Shown here: positions 40,039 to 46,771 of the stretch, piece after piece
Numbering within the stretch: the stretch's first letter is position 1
Layout: every line of letters starts with the position of its first letter
Made by a program: the position numbers and the translations under genes
Notes under the pieces: model-generated
What the model saw: the letters and a program-made list of their open reading frames with translations, nothing else
The model's database searches: none
Told to the model about the DNA's origin: nothing
Source: Clostridiaceae bacterium
Lineage (GTDB): Bacteria > Bacillota > Clostridia > Oscillospirales > QAMX01
DNA length: 46,771 nt
Assembly (NCBI GenBank): GCA_018384365.1
Contig: JAHAYX010000051.1
Span: forward strand, 1 to 46,771
Direction: 5' to 3'

Positions 40039-41282
40039 TGGAATTTAACAAAAAAACGCTTGCGCTTGGCGAACTCGCCCAGCGCAAGCTTTTGCCGCAA
40101 TTTGAGAAAATAGACGAAACCGCACTGTATAATACGGCAAAGGTGCTCGCTGCATTTCAAAAGTACCGCGTGGCGGAGGGACATTTTGCCTCCACTACCG
40201 GTTATGGGTATGACGACCGTGGCCGCGACGATCTGGAGCGTATTTATGCCGATGTGTTCGGCACGGAAGATGCGCTGGTGCGCATTGGTTTCGTGAATGG
40301 TACGCATGCGATCGGCACGGCGCTCTTCGGCGCGCTGCGCCCGGGCGATACGCTGGTTTGTGCAACCGGTATGCCGTATGACACCATGATTCAGGTGATC
40401 GGCATTGATGAGGCTCGTCCCGGCTCCCTGAAGGAGTGGGGAGTGGACTGCACCGTTGTGCCGATGGCCGGACGTGAGCCGGATGCGGAAGCCGTGGCGC
40501 GTGCCTGCAAAGCCGTGAAATCCGGCGCGGTGCTCATCCAGCGCTCGCGCGGCTATGCGGACCGCATTTCGCTCTCCTGCGAACAAATCGGCGCGCTTTG
40601 CAGCGTGATCCGCAGCGCAAATCCGGCGCTGCACATTGTCGTGGATAACTGTTACGGCGAGTTTGTGGAGAAAACGGAGCCTACGCAGCATGGCGCAGAC
40701 CTGATTGTCGGTTCTCTGATTAAAAATCCGGGCGGCGGACTGGCCCCCGGCGGCGCATATCTTGCCGGAACGCATGAACTGATCGAACGTGCTGCCGCGC
40801 GCATGACCGTGGCGGGAATCGGCCGGGAATGCGGCGCGACAAACGGCGTGAACCGTGCGTTTTACCAGGGCTTTTTCATGGCGCCGCATACGGTGGCGCA
40901 GGCACTGAAAACCGCGCATTTCTGCGCGGCGGTGATGCAGGAACTGGGGTTCCAGGTGGATCCGAAGCCCTGCGACGAACGCCATGATATTATTCAGACG
41001 ATTGCCTTCGGTAAACCGGAACCACTTCTTGCGTTCTGCAAGGGGATTCAATCCGGATCCCCGGTGGATTCCTATGTGACGCCGGAACCCTGGGACATGC
41101 CGGGCTACGACAGCCAGGTCGTGATGGCGGCCGGTGCGTTTATCCAGGGCGCCTCGATTGAGCTTTCCTGCGACGCGCCGATGCGCGAACCTTATACCTG
41201 TTATTTGCAGGGCGGATTGACCTTTGAATCCGGTAAGCTGGGTATTCTGCTTGCCGCACAGCTTATTCAAGATGACAATTGA
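40035..41282 (+). CDS. Methionine gamma-lyase family protein (YnbB/aluminium-resistance family)
   Basis: A 415-residue PLP enzyme of the PF06838 group. 'HFASTTGYGYDDRGRDDLERIYADVFG' (N-terminal), 'VDNCYGEFVE' (PLP aspartate side), and 'GSLIKNPGGGLAPGGAYLAG' with the PLP lysine are typical. The family is annotated as aluminium resistance or methionine gamma-lyase, but its reaction is not well proven. It overlaps the ACT gene by 4 bases, so translation is coupled. A second ATG follows immediately at 40038. Confidence 0.92.
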   Translation: MMEFNKKTLALGELAQRKLLPQFEKIDETALYNTAKVLAAFQKYRVAEGHFASTTGYGYDDRGRDDLERIYADVFGTEDALVRIGFVNGTHAIGTALFGALRPGDTLVCATGMPYDTMIQVIGIDEARPGSLKEWGVDCTVVPMAGREPDAEAVARACKAVKSGAVLIQRSRGYADRISLSCEQIGALCSVIRSANPALHIVVDNCYGEFVEKTEPTQHGADLIVGSLIKNPGGGLAPGGAYLAGTHELIERAAARMTVAGIGRECGATNGVNRAFYQGFFMAPHTVAQALKTAHFCAAVMQELGFQVDPKPCDERHDIIQTIAFGKPEPLLAFCKGIQSGSPVDSYVTPEPWDMPGYDSQVVMAAGAFIQGASIELSCDAPMREPYTCYLQGGLTFESGKLGILLAAQLIQDDN

Positions 41283-41300
41283 ATGGACAGGAGTAGTGTT

Positions 41301-42968
41301 ATGTTAACTGATATTCAGATTGCACAAGCTGCCCGTATGCAGCCGGTTTCCGAAATCGCCGCGAAGCTGGGTATAAAGGAAGACGAACTGGAGCACTATG
41401 GAAAATACAAGGCCAAGCTCTCCGAGGACCTTTGGGAACGTGTGAAGGACCATCCGGACGGCAAGCTGATCCTGGTCACGGCCGTGAACCCCACGCCTGC
41501 GGGCGAGGGCAAGACGACGACGACCGTCGGTCTTGGCCAGGCCATGGCAAAGCTGGGATACAGTTCGGTCATTTGCCTGCGTGAGCCATCGCTCGGCCCG
41601 GTTTTTGGTGTTAAGGGCGGCGCGGCAGGCGGCGGTTATGCGCAGGTGGTGCCGATGGAGGATATCAACCTGCATTTCACCGGCGATATGCACGCGATCG
41701 GCGCGGCAAACAATCTGCTCTGCGCCATGGTGGACAACCACCTGCAGCAGGGCAATGAGCTGGGCCTGGATCCCCGCACAATTGTCATTCGCCGTGCCAT
41801 GGACATGAATGACCGCGCGCTGCGCTATACGATGGTTGGCCTCGGCGGACGGACGAACGGCGTGCCGCGTGAGGACGGCTTCATGATCACCGTGGCAAGC
41901 GAGGTCATGGCCATTCTGTGCCTGGCTGCGGACCTTAACGACCTGAAGGAACGCCTTGGGCGTATTCTGGTTGGTTATACCTATGAGAAGAAAGCACTTT
42001 ATGCGCGTGACTTCGGTGCACAGGGTGCTATGGCGGCACTTTTGAAGGATGCAATCAACCCGAACCTGGTGCAGACGTTGGAGAACACGCCCTGCATCAT
42101 GCACGGCGGCCCGTTTGCCAACATTGCGCACGGCTGCAACTCTATTCGCGCAACACGCCTTGGCTTGAAGCTCGCGGATTACTGCGTGACGGAGGCCGGC
42201 TTCGGCGCAGACCTTGGCGCGGAGAAATTCTTTGATATCAAGTGCCGTATGGCCGGGTTCCGCCCGTCCTGCGCGGTGCTGGTGGCAACGGTGCGCGCGC
42301 TGAAGTATAACGGCGGCGTTCCGGTTGCGGAATTGAAGGCGGAAAACGTGGATGCGCTGAAAGCAGGCTGTGAAAACCTGAAAAAGCACATCGAAAACCT
42401 TGCAAAGTATGGAATTCCGGTCGTAGTGGCCATTAACCGCTTTGATACGGACACTGAAGCTGAGCTGGAAACCGTGCGCGAGGTTTGCCGGGCGTGCGGC
42501 GTGCGCGTGGAGCTTTCCGAGGGTTTTGCACGCGGCGGCGAAGGCGTTGTGGATCTGGCGCGCGTTGTGGCAGAGCTTTCTGAAGGCGAAAGCGGTTTCC
42601 ATACGCTGTATGACGACGACATGACCATCCGTGCCAAGATCGGAAAGATCGCGAAGGAGATTTACGGTGCGGCGGAGGTCAAGTATTCTGCCGAAGCGCG
42701 CCGCGAGATCAACAGCTTTGAGAAAATGGGCTACGGCACGCTGCCGGTCTGCATCGCCAAGACGCAGTACTCGCTTTCCGACAACCCCAAGCTGCTTGGC
42801 CGCCCGGAGGGCTTTGCTCTGAACGTGGCGGATGTACGACTGTCGTCGGGCGCAGGCTTTATCGTGGCCCGCACCGGCGAGATTATGACGATGCCGGGAC
42901 TTCCGAAGCATCCGGCGGCCGAAAAGATTGACATCAACGAAAACGGCCAGATCGAGGGACTCTTTTAA
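41301..42968 (+). CDS. fhs: Formate-tetrahydrofolate ligase
   Basis: A 555-residue ATP-dependent enzyme that makes 10-formyl-THF. '[18 protein letters not shown]' is the ATP P-loop, '[20 protein letters not shown]' the formyl phosphate site, and '[19 protein letters not shown]' another family block. Length matches the bacterial enzyme. The enzyme serves purine synthesis and, in acetogens, carbon fixation; no other Wood-Ljungdahl gene is in the window. AGGAG lies about 9 bases before the ATG at 41301. Confidence 0.97.
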   Translation: MLTDIQIAQAARMQPVSEIAAKLGIKEDELEHYGKYKAKLSEDLWERVKDHPDGKLILVTAVNPTPAGEGKTTTTVGLGQAMAKLGYSSVICLREPSLGPVFGVKGGAAGGGYAQVVPMEDINLHFTGDMHAIGAANNLLCAMVDNHLQQGNELGLDPRTIVIRRAMDMNDRALRYTMVGLGGRTNGVPREDGFMITVASEVMAILCLAADLNDLKERLGRILVGYTYEKKALYARDFGAQGAMAALLKDAINPNLVQTLENTPCIMHGGPFANIAHGCNSIRATRLGLKLADYCVTEAGFGADLGAEKFFDIKCRMAGFRPSCAVLVATVRALKYNGGVPVAELKAENVDALKAGCENLKKHIENLAKYGIPVVVAINRFDTDTEAELETVREVCRACGVRVELSEGFARGGEGVVDLARVVAELSEGESGFHTLYDDDMTIRAKIGKIAKEIYGAAEVKYSAEARREINSFEKMGYGTLPVCIAKTQYSLSDNPKLLGRPEGFALNVADVRLSSGAGFIVARTGEIMTMPGLPKHPAAEKIDINENGQIEGLF

Positions 42969-43415
42969 GTGATTTATCATACACATTCTGAAATGGAAAC
43001 GGAACAGGTGGGGGAACGGCTGGCGCGGATCCTGCGCGCCGGCGACGTGATCGCCATGTCGGGTGACCTGGGTGCGGGGAAAACGGTGTTTATCCGCGGA
43101 CTGGCGCGCGGCCTCGGCGTGACGGCGCGGGTAACCAGCCCAACCTATACCGTCGTCAACGAATATGAGGGCACGCTGCCGCTGTTTCACTTCGATATGT
43201 ACCGTTTGTCCGGCGCGGATGAACTTTACGATATCGGCTGGGATGATTATTTGAAGCGCGGCGGTGTTTGCGCCGTTGAGTGGAGCGAACGCGCGGCGGG
43301 TTTGCTGCCGGAGGACTGTATATTCGTGGACATTACTGCGCAGGATGAAGCTGCGCGGCGCATTGAGATAACGGGATGCGAAATGGAGGACGGCTATGCG
43401 GATACTGGCATTTGA
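42969..43415 (+). CDS. tsaE: tRNA N6-threonylcarbamoyladenosine synthesis ATPase TsaE
   Basis: A 148-residue P-loop ATPase needed for t6A modification of tRNA. 'SGDLGAGKTVFIRGLARGLG' is the Walker A segment, 'VTSPTYTVVNEYEG' and 'FHFDMYRL' follow, and 'CAVEWSERA' lies near the end. It starts with GTG directly after the fhs stop; its SD GAGGGAC is inside fhs. It overlaps tsaB by 20 bases. Confidence 0.95.
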   Translation: MIYHTHSEMETEQVGERLARILRAGDVIAMSGDLGAGKTVFIRGLARGLGVTARVTSPTYTVVNEYEGTLPLFHFDMYRLSGADELYDIGWDDYLKRGGVCAVEWSERAAGLLPEDCIFVDITAQDEAARRIEITGCEMEDGYADTGI

Positions 43416-44079
43416 AAGTTCGGCGATTGCCGCTTCCGTGGCATATTGGCGTGACGGCGCGCAGGTCGCCTCTGCGTTTCAGGCCTCCGGCCTGACGCAC
43501 AGCAGCACGCTTTTGCCCATGGCACAGAGCCTGCTTGCCAACGCGGGACTCTCGATGGCGGATGTGGATGTCCTGGCCGTTGCCCATGGCCCCGGCTCCT
43601 TTACGGGGCTGCGCATCGGCGTGAGCCTGGTGAAGGGATTGGCATTTGAGCGGGATCTGCCGTGCGTCGGCGTTTCCACGCTGGAGGCACTGGCAAATTG
43701 TATGCCGCGGCGTGACGCGGTGCTCTGCGCCGTGATGGACGCGCGTGCCGGTCAGGTGTATCATGCGAATTTTGACCTTTCGGGCGAAGTTCCCGTGCGT
43801 CTGTGTGAGGACCGCGCCGTTACGCTCGCCGAACTCCGGGAGGAACTGTCGGCGATCGACCGCCCGGTTCTGCTTGCCGGCGATGGCGCGCATCTGCTGA
43901 CGGATGCCGGCGAGCCTGTATCGGAGAATCTGCGGCTGCAGAACGCCTATGGCGTGGCGCGGCTTGCCGCGCGTGTGTATGCGGCTGGCGGTGATTTTTC
44001 GGCGGCTGCGCTGCGTCCGGAATACCTGCGTCTGCCGCAGGCAGAACGCGAAAGATTGGCTAAAATGAGAAAGGAATAG
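43396..44079 (+). CDS. tsaB: TsaB, partner of TsaD in t6A synthesis
   Basis: A 227-residue ASKHA-fold protein, the pseudoenzyme partner of TsaD. 'ILAFESSAIAASVA', 'THSSTLLPM', 'VAHGPGSFTGLRIGVSLVKGLA' and 'VMDARAGQVYHANF' are diagnostic. It overlaps tsaE, and GGAGG lies just upstream of its ATG. The usual rimI and tsaD are not adjacent here; rpiB follows instead. Confidence 0.95.
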   Translation: MRILAFESSAIAASVAYWRDGAQVASAFQASGLTHSSTLLPMAQSLLANAGLSMADVDVLAVAHGPGSFTGLRIGVSLVKGLAFERDLPCVGVSTLEALANCMPRRDAVLCAVMDARAGQVYHANFDLSGEVPVRLCEDRAVTLAELREELSAIDRPVLLAGDGAHLLTDAGEPVSENLRLQNAYGVARLAARVYAAGGDFSAAALRPEYLRLPQAERERLAKMRKE

Positions 44080-44082
44080 CTT

Positions 44083-44544
44083 ATGAAAGTAATCATTGGT
44101 GCGGATTCCGCAGGTTATGTTTTGAAAGCGCCCCTGATCCGGCATTTGACGGAACAGGGCATTGAAGTGCATGATGTTGGCATTTTCTATAACGATGCGG
44201 GTGAGCTGACGGACCCTGCGCAGCGCGATTATCCGGTCGTGGCCCAGCAGGTGGCGCGTCCCGTTGCAGCAGGGGAGTATGACTTCGGCATTATCCTCTG
44301 CGGCACAGGCATCGGCGTCGGCATGACGGCGAACAAGATCCGCGGCATCCGTGCTGCGACCGTTGTGACCCACTTTGAAGCCAAATATACCCGTCTGCAC
44401 AACGATGCAAACGTCCTGTGCATGGGCGGACGTGTCATCGCGCCGGAAACGGCCTGCGAACTGGCGGATATCTTCCTTTCGACAGGCTTTGAGGGTGGAC
44501 GCCATCAGCGCCGCGTCGATATGATGAACGCGCTGGACGACTGA
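44083..44544 (+). CDS. rpiB: RpiB-family sugar-phosphate isomerase
   Basis: A 153-residue isomerase of the RpiB/LacAB family. 'GADSAGYVLK' starts the fold, 'IILCGTGIGVGMTANKIRGI' holds the catalytic cysteine and anion hole, and 'LCMGGRVI' follows. RpiB interconverts ribose 5-phosphate and ribulose 5-phosphate; allose-phosphate or galactose-phosphate relatives share these motifs. It starts 4 bases after tsaB. Confidence 0.93.
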   Translation: MKVIIGADSAGYVLKAPLIRHLTEQGIEVHDVGIFYNDAGELTDPAQRDYPVVAQQVARPVAAGEYDFGIILCGTGIGVGMTANKIRGIRAATVVTHFEAKYTRLHNDANVLCMGGRVIAPETACELADIFLSTGFEGGRHQRRVDMMNALDD

Positions 44545-44546
44545 GT

Positions 44547-45026
44547 ATGGCAGCAGTAAAAACCAATGCCGTCCGCCTGCTGGAGGCAGCGGGAATCCCG
44601 TTTGAACTGGGCGAATATGAGGTGGACGAGGAGGATCTCTCCGGCGTGCACGCCGCGGAAATGATCGGGATGCCGCCGGAGCAGGTGTTCAAAACGCTGG
44701 TGGCGCGCGGCGACCGGAATGGAATCGCGGTGTTCTGTATTCCAGTGGCGGAGGAGCTGGATCTGAAGCGCGCTGCCGCCGTAAGCGGCAATAAAAGCCT
44801 TCAGATGGTGCACGTCCGCGAACTGCTCGCGCTCACGGGCTATATCCGCGGCGGCTGTTCGCCGGTCGGCATGAAAAAGCATTATCCGACCTATGTGGAC
44901 GAAACCTGCATCCTTTTCGACCGCATTGCGGTCAGCGCAGGGCGGCGCGGCCTGCAGCTGCTGATCTCGCCGGATGACCTGTGTGCCTTTCTCGGTGCGC
45001 AGCAGGTGCGGCTGACGGTGGATTGA
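44547..45026 (+). CDS. ybaK: YbaK-type Cys-tRNA(Pro) deacylase
   Basis: A 159-residue YbaK/EbsC editing-domain protein that removes cysteine mis-attached to tRNA-Pro. 'EQVFKTLV' holds the conserved lysine, and 'KSLQMV' and 'RGGCSPVGMKK' are the later family blocks. It starts 3 bases after the rpiB stop and is the last gene of the long plus-strand run. Confidence 0.94.
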   Translation: MAAVKTNAVRLLEAAGIPFELGEYEVDEEDLSGVHAAEMIGMPPEQVFKTLVARGDRNGIAVFCIPVAEELDLKRAAAVSGNKSLQMVHVRELLALTGYIRGGCSPVGMKKHYPTYVDETCILFDRIAVSAGRRGLQLLISPDDLCAFLGAQQVRLTVD

Positions 45027-45099
45027 GCAAAAAGCCCATCCTATGCCGTGTTTCGTCGAAAATGCTGTTCTTTTCGTGCCACTGATTTAACATAACCGC

Positions 45100-45128
45100 T
45101 TGCGTTCCTTGAGAAACTGTTGTATAAT
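45100..45128 (+). promoter_or_regulatory. Promoter of the fucose/arabinose isomerase-family gene
   Basis: TTGCGT (45100-45105), 17 bases, TATAAT (45123-45128), about 50 bases before the start. Confidence 0.65.
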
Positions 45129-45178
45129 GACCGTGTTAGTATCGGCGTAGACCCGATAAAAAAGATGGAGGTAACGAT

Positions 45179-46663
45179 ATGAAAAACATACCTGACGTAA
45201 AACTCGGTATCATTGCTGTCAGCCGTGACTGCTTCCCGATCCAGCTCAGCGAGAGCCGCCGCGCAGCGATTGTTGCGGCCTGTGGCCAGAAAGAGCTTGA
45301 GATTTACGAAGCCAAGACGACGATTGAAAACGAAAATGATATGATCAAGGCTGTCGCAGAGGTCAAAGAGGCCGACTGCAACGCCCTTGTCGTATTCCTC
45401 GGCAACTTTGGTCCGGAAACTTCCGAGACCCTCGTTGCAAAATATTTTGATGGCCCGTGCATGTATGTTGCAGCTTCCGAGGGCGACGGCGACCTGATCA
45501 ATGGCCGCGGCGACGCTTACTGCGGCATGCTGAACTGCTCCTACAACCTCGGCATGCGCCACCTCAAGGCGTACATCCCCGAGTATCCGCTTGGCAATGC
45601 AGACGAGATCGCCGGCCTGATCGCAGAGTTCATCCCGATCGCCCGCGCCCTCATTGGTGTTGCCAACCTGAAGATCATCACCTTCGGTCCGCGTCCGCAG
45701 GACTTCTTTGCCTGCAATGCGCCGATCAAGGGCCTGTATGAGCTTGGTGTTGAAGTACAGGAAAACAGCGAGCTGGACCTCCTGGTCAGCTACAAGGCTC
45801 ACGCCAACGATCCGCGTATCCCCGAGATCTGCGCCGATATGGCTGCAGAAATGGGCGAAGGCAAGTACTATCCGGACCTCAGCGCCCGTATGGCACAGTT
45901 TGAGCTGACGCTCCTTGACTGGGCTGAGAACAACAAGGGCAGCCGCAAGTATGTTGCATTTGCGGACAAGTGCTGGCCGGCATTCCCGTCCCAGTTCGGT
46001 TTTGAGCCCTGCTATGTCAACTCCCGTCTGGCAAGCCGCGGCATCCCGGTTTCCTGCGAAGTGGACATTTATGGCGCTCTGTCCGAGTACATCGGTTCCT
46101 GCATCTCCGGCGACGCTGTCACGATCCTCGACATCAACAACACCGTTCCGGCTTCCATGTACAATGAGCAGATCAAGGGCAAGTACGATTACGAGCTCAA
46201 TGACACCTTCATGGGCTTCCACTGCGGCAACACCCCGTCCTGCAAGATGTGCGCAGACCGTGCAATTCAGTATCAGCTGATCCAGCACCGTGTGCTTGAG
46301 CCTGTCGGCAGCGAGCCTGACATCAGCCGCGGTACCCTCGAGGGCGACATTGCGCCGTCCGACATCACCTTCTATCGCCTGCAGTGCGACAGCGAGGGCG
46401 TTCTCCGTGCATACGTTGCGGAAGGCGAAGTCCTCGATGTCACAACCGGCAGCTTCGGCGGCCGCGGCGTGTTTGCCATCAAGGAAATGGGCCGTTTCTA
46501 TCGCCATGTCCTCGTTGAGAAGCACTATCCGCACCATGGCGCCGTTGCGTTCGGCCACTATGGCAAGCAGCTCTTTGAAGTCTTCAAGTTCCTGGGCGTT
46601 CAGGACATCGGCTTCAACCAGCCGAAGGGTATGCTCTATAAGACCGAGAACCCCTTTGCATAA
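45179..46663 (+). CDS. L-fucose/L-arabinose isomerase family protein
   Basis: A 494-residue protein related to the FucI/AraA isomerase fold. 'VVFLGNFGPET' in the N-terminal domain, 'KCWPAFPSQFGFEPCYVNSR', 'SCEVDIYGALSEYI' (metal-site region), 'FHCGNTPSCKM' and 'HHGAVAFGHYGKQ' follow the family order. These enzymes interconvert aldoses and ketoses with manganese; the sugar cannot be told. GGAGG lies about 8 bases before the ATG. No sugar kinase, aldolase or transporter is adjacent. The codons favour C-ending forms for Asn, Tyr, Phe and Ile more strongly than most neighbours, which suggests high expression. Confidence 0.88.
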   Translation: MKNIPDVKLGIIAVSRDCFPIQLSESRRAAIVAACGQKELEIYEAKTTIENENDMIKAVAEVKEADCNALVVFLGNFGPETSETLVAKYFDGPCMYVAASEGDGDLINGRGDAYCGMLNCSYNLGMRHLKAYIPEYPLGNADEIAGLIAEFIPIARALIGVANLKIITFGPRPQDFFACNAPIKGLYELGVEVQENSELDLLVSYKAHANDPRIPEICADMAAEMGEGKYYPDLSARMAQFELTLLDWAENNKGSRKYVAFADKCWPAFPSQFGFEPCYVNSRLASRGIPVSCEVDIYGALSEYIGSCISGDAVTILDINNTVPASMYNEQIKGKYDYELNDTFMGFHCGNTPSCKMCADRAIQYQLIQHRVLEPVGSEPDISRGTLEGDIAPSDITFYRLQCDSEGVLRAYVAEGEVLDVTTGSFGGRGVFAIKEMGRFYRHVLVEKHYPHHGAVAFGHYGKQLFEVFKFLGVQDIGFNQPKGMLYKTENPFA

Positions 46664-46681
46664 GAGAATCGAATCCCTGTA

Positions 46682-46717
46682 AAAAAGGCTCCTGAGCATT
46701 TGCTCAGGAGCCTTTTT
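46682..46717 (+). terminator. Terminator after the isomerase-family gene
   Basis: GGCTCCTGAGC (46687-46697) pairs with GCTCAGGAGCC (46102-46112 in the last two hundred, i.e. 46702-46712), flanked by A and T runs (TTTTT at 46713-46717). The remaining 54 bases contain no gene. Confidence 0.93.
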
Positions 46718-46771
46718 GCGTGTGTGCGTCGAAGCAGATAAAAATATTTAGAAAGATTGACAGTATATAGA

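Noticed and set aside
41304..43190. A 628-codon open frame on the minus strand opposite fhs and tsaE
   Set aside because: Same reason: antisense to clear housekeeping genes and without any recognisable domain.
45041..46699. A 552-codon open frame on the minus strand opposite the isomerase-family gene
   Set aside because: Antisense to a gene with promoter, SD and terminator; the mirrored frame has none of these.
46757..46771. TTGACA at 46757-46762 as a promoter of the next gene
   Set aside because: The -10 position would fall beyond the window, so it cannot be judged.

Overview
The window reads as chromosome from an anaerobic, Gram-positive-type member of the Clostridia, most like a moderately GC-rich gut Oscillospiraceae lineage (inference). 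Supporting signs are tryptophan T-box, cobalamin and c-di-AMP riboswitches, S-layer-homology (SLH) surface proteins, a sodium-pumping oxaloacetate decarboxylase, indolepyruvate:ferredoxin oxidoreductase, formate-tetrahydrofolate ligase, strong SD sequences and frequent TTG/GTG starts. I see no transposase, integrase, phage gene, CRISPR array, tRNA or rRNA.

Layout. 1-1400: the 3' end of a HydE/BioB-type radical SAM gene, then a minus-strand HEPN/MNT toxin-antitoxin-like pair. 1500-5800: a metallo-beta-lactamase-fold hydrolase, convergent with a four-gene oxaloacetate decarboxylase operon (alpha, small membrane subunit, biotin carrier, beta). 5978-7940: a ThuA-like protein and a CPBP-like membrane protein lacking catalytic residues. 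7988-9366: a TtcA-type tRNA thiolase and a flavodoxin-fold oxidoreductase. 9386-9737: a minus-strand c-di-AMP riboswitch behind a consensus promoter, with no gene to control. 10002-13140: a small exopolysaccharide cluster (glycosyltransferase, DUF4330, O-antigen-ligase family). 13137-14708: a Trp T-box driving a lone trpB.

14854-21989 is the most striking block. A cobalamin riboswitch with its own terminator precedes an SLH-anchored DUF4430 protein, an SLH-anchored terpene-cyclase-like alpha/alpha-barrel protein, a DUF4430 lipoprotein, EcfT, and a single polypeptide fusing two ECF ATPases to a membrane S component. DUF4430 and the alpha/alpha barrel correspond to the two domains of animal intrinsic factor and transcobalamin. 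The block therefore looks like a surface vitamin B12 capture and import system with the two halves of a transcobalamin on separate proteins.

22090-34588 is mixed: a TIM-barrel isomerase/epimerase, a TetM-like GTPase, a small unknown protein, a MATE transporter, GNAT and alpha/beta-hydrolase genes, cca, a DUF4173-type membrane protein, coaX, a second GNAT, and an LytM-peptidase/polysaccharide-deacetylase fusion. 34708-45026 is one long plus-strand run: aminotransferase, iorA, iorB, a PaaK-like CoA ligase and a double ACT protein (aromatic amino acid catabolism), then a methionine gamma-lyase-family enzyme, fhs, tsaE, tsaB, rpiB and a YbaK-type deacylase. A separately promoted fucose/arabinose isomerase-family gene with its terminator closes the window.

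Functions are read from protein motifs and context without database searches. Promoters are calls by eye against the -35/-10 consensus.
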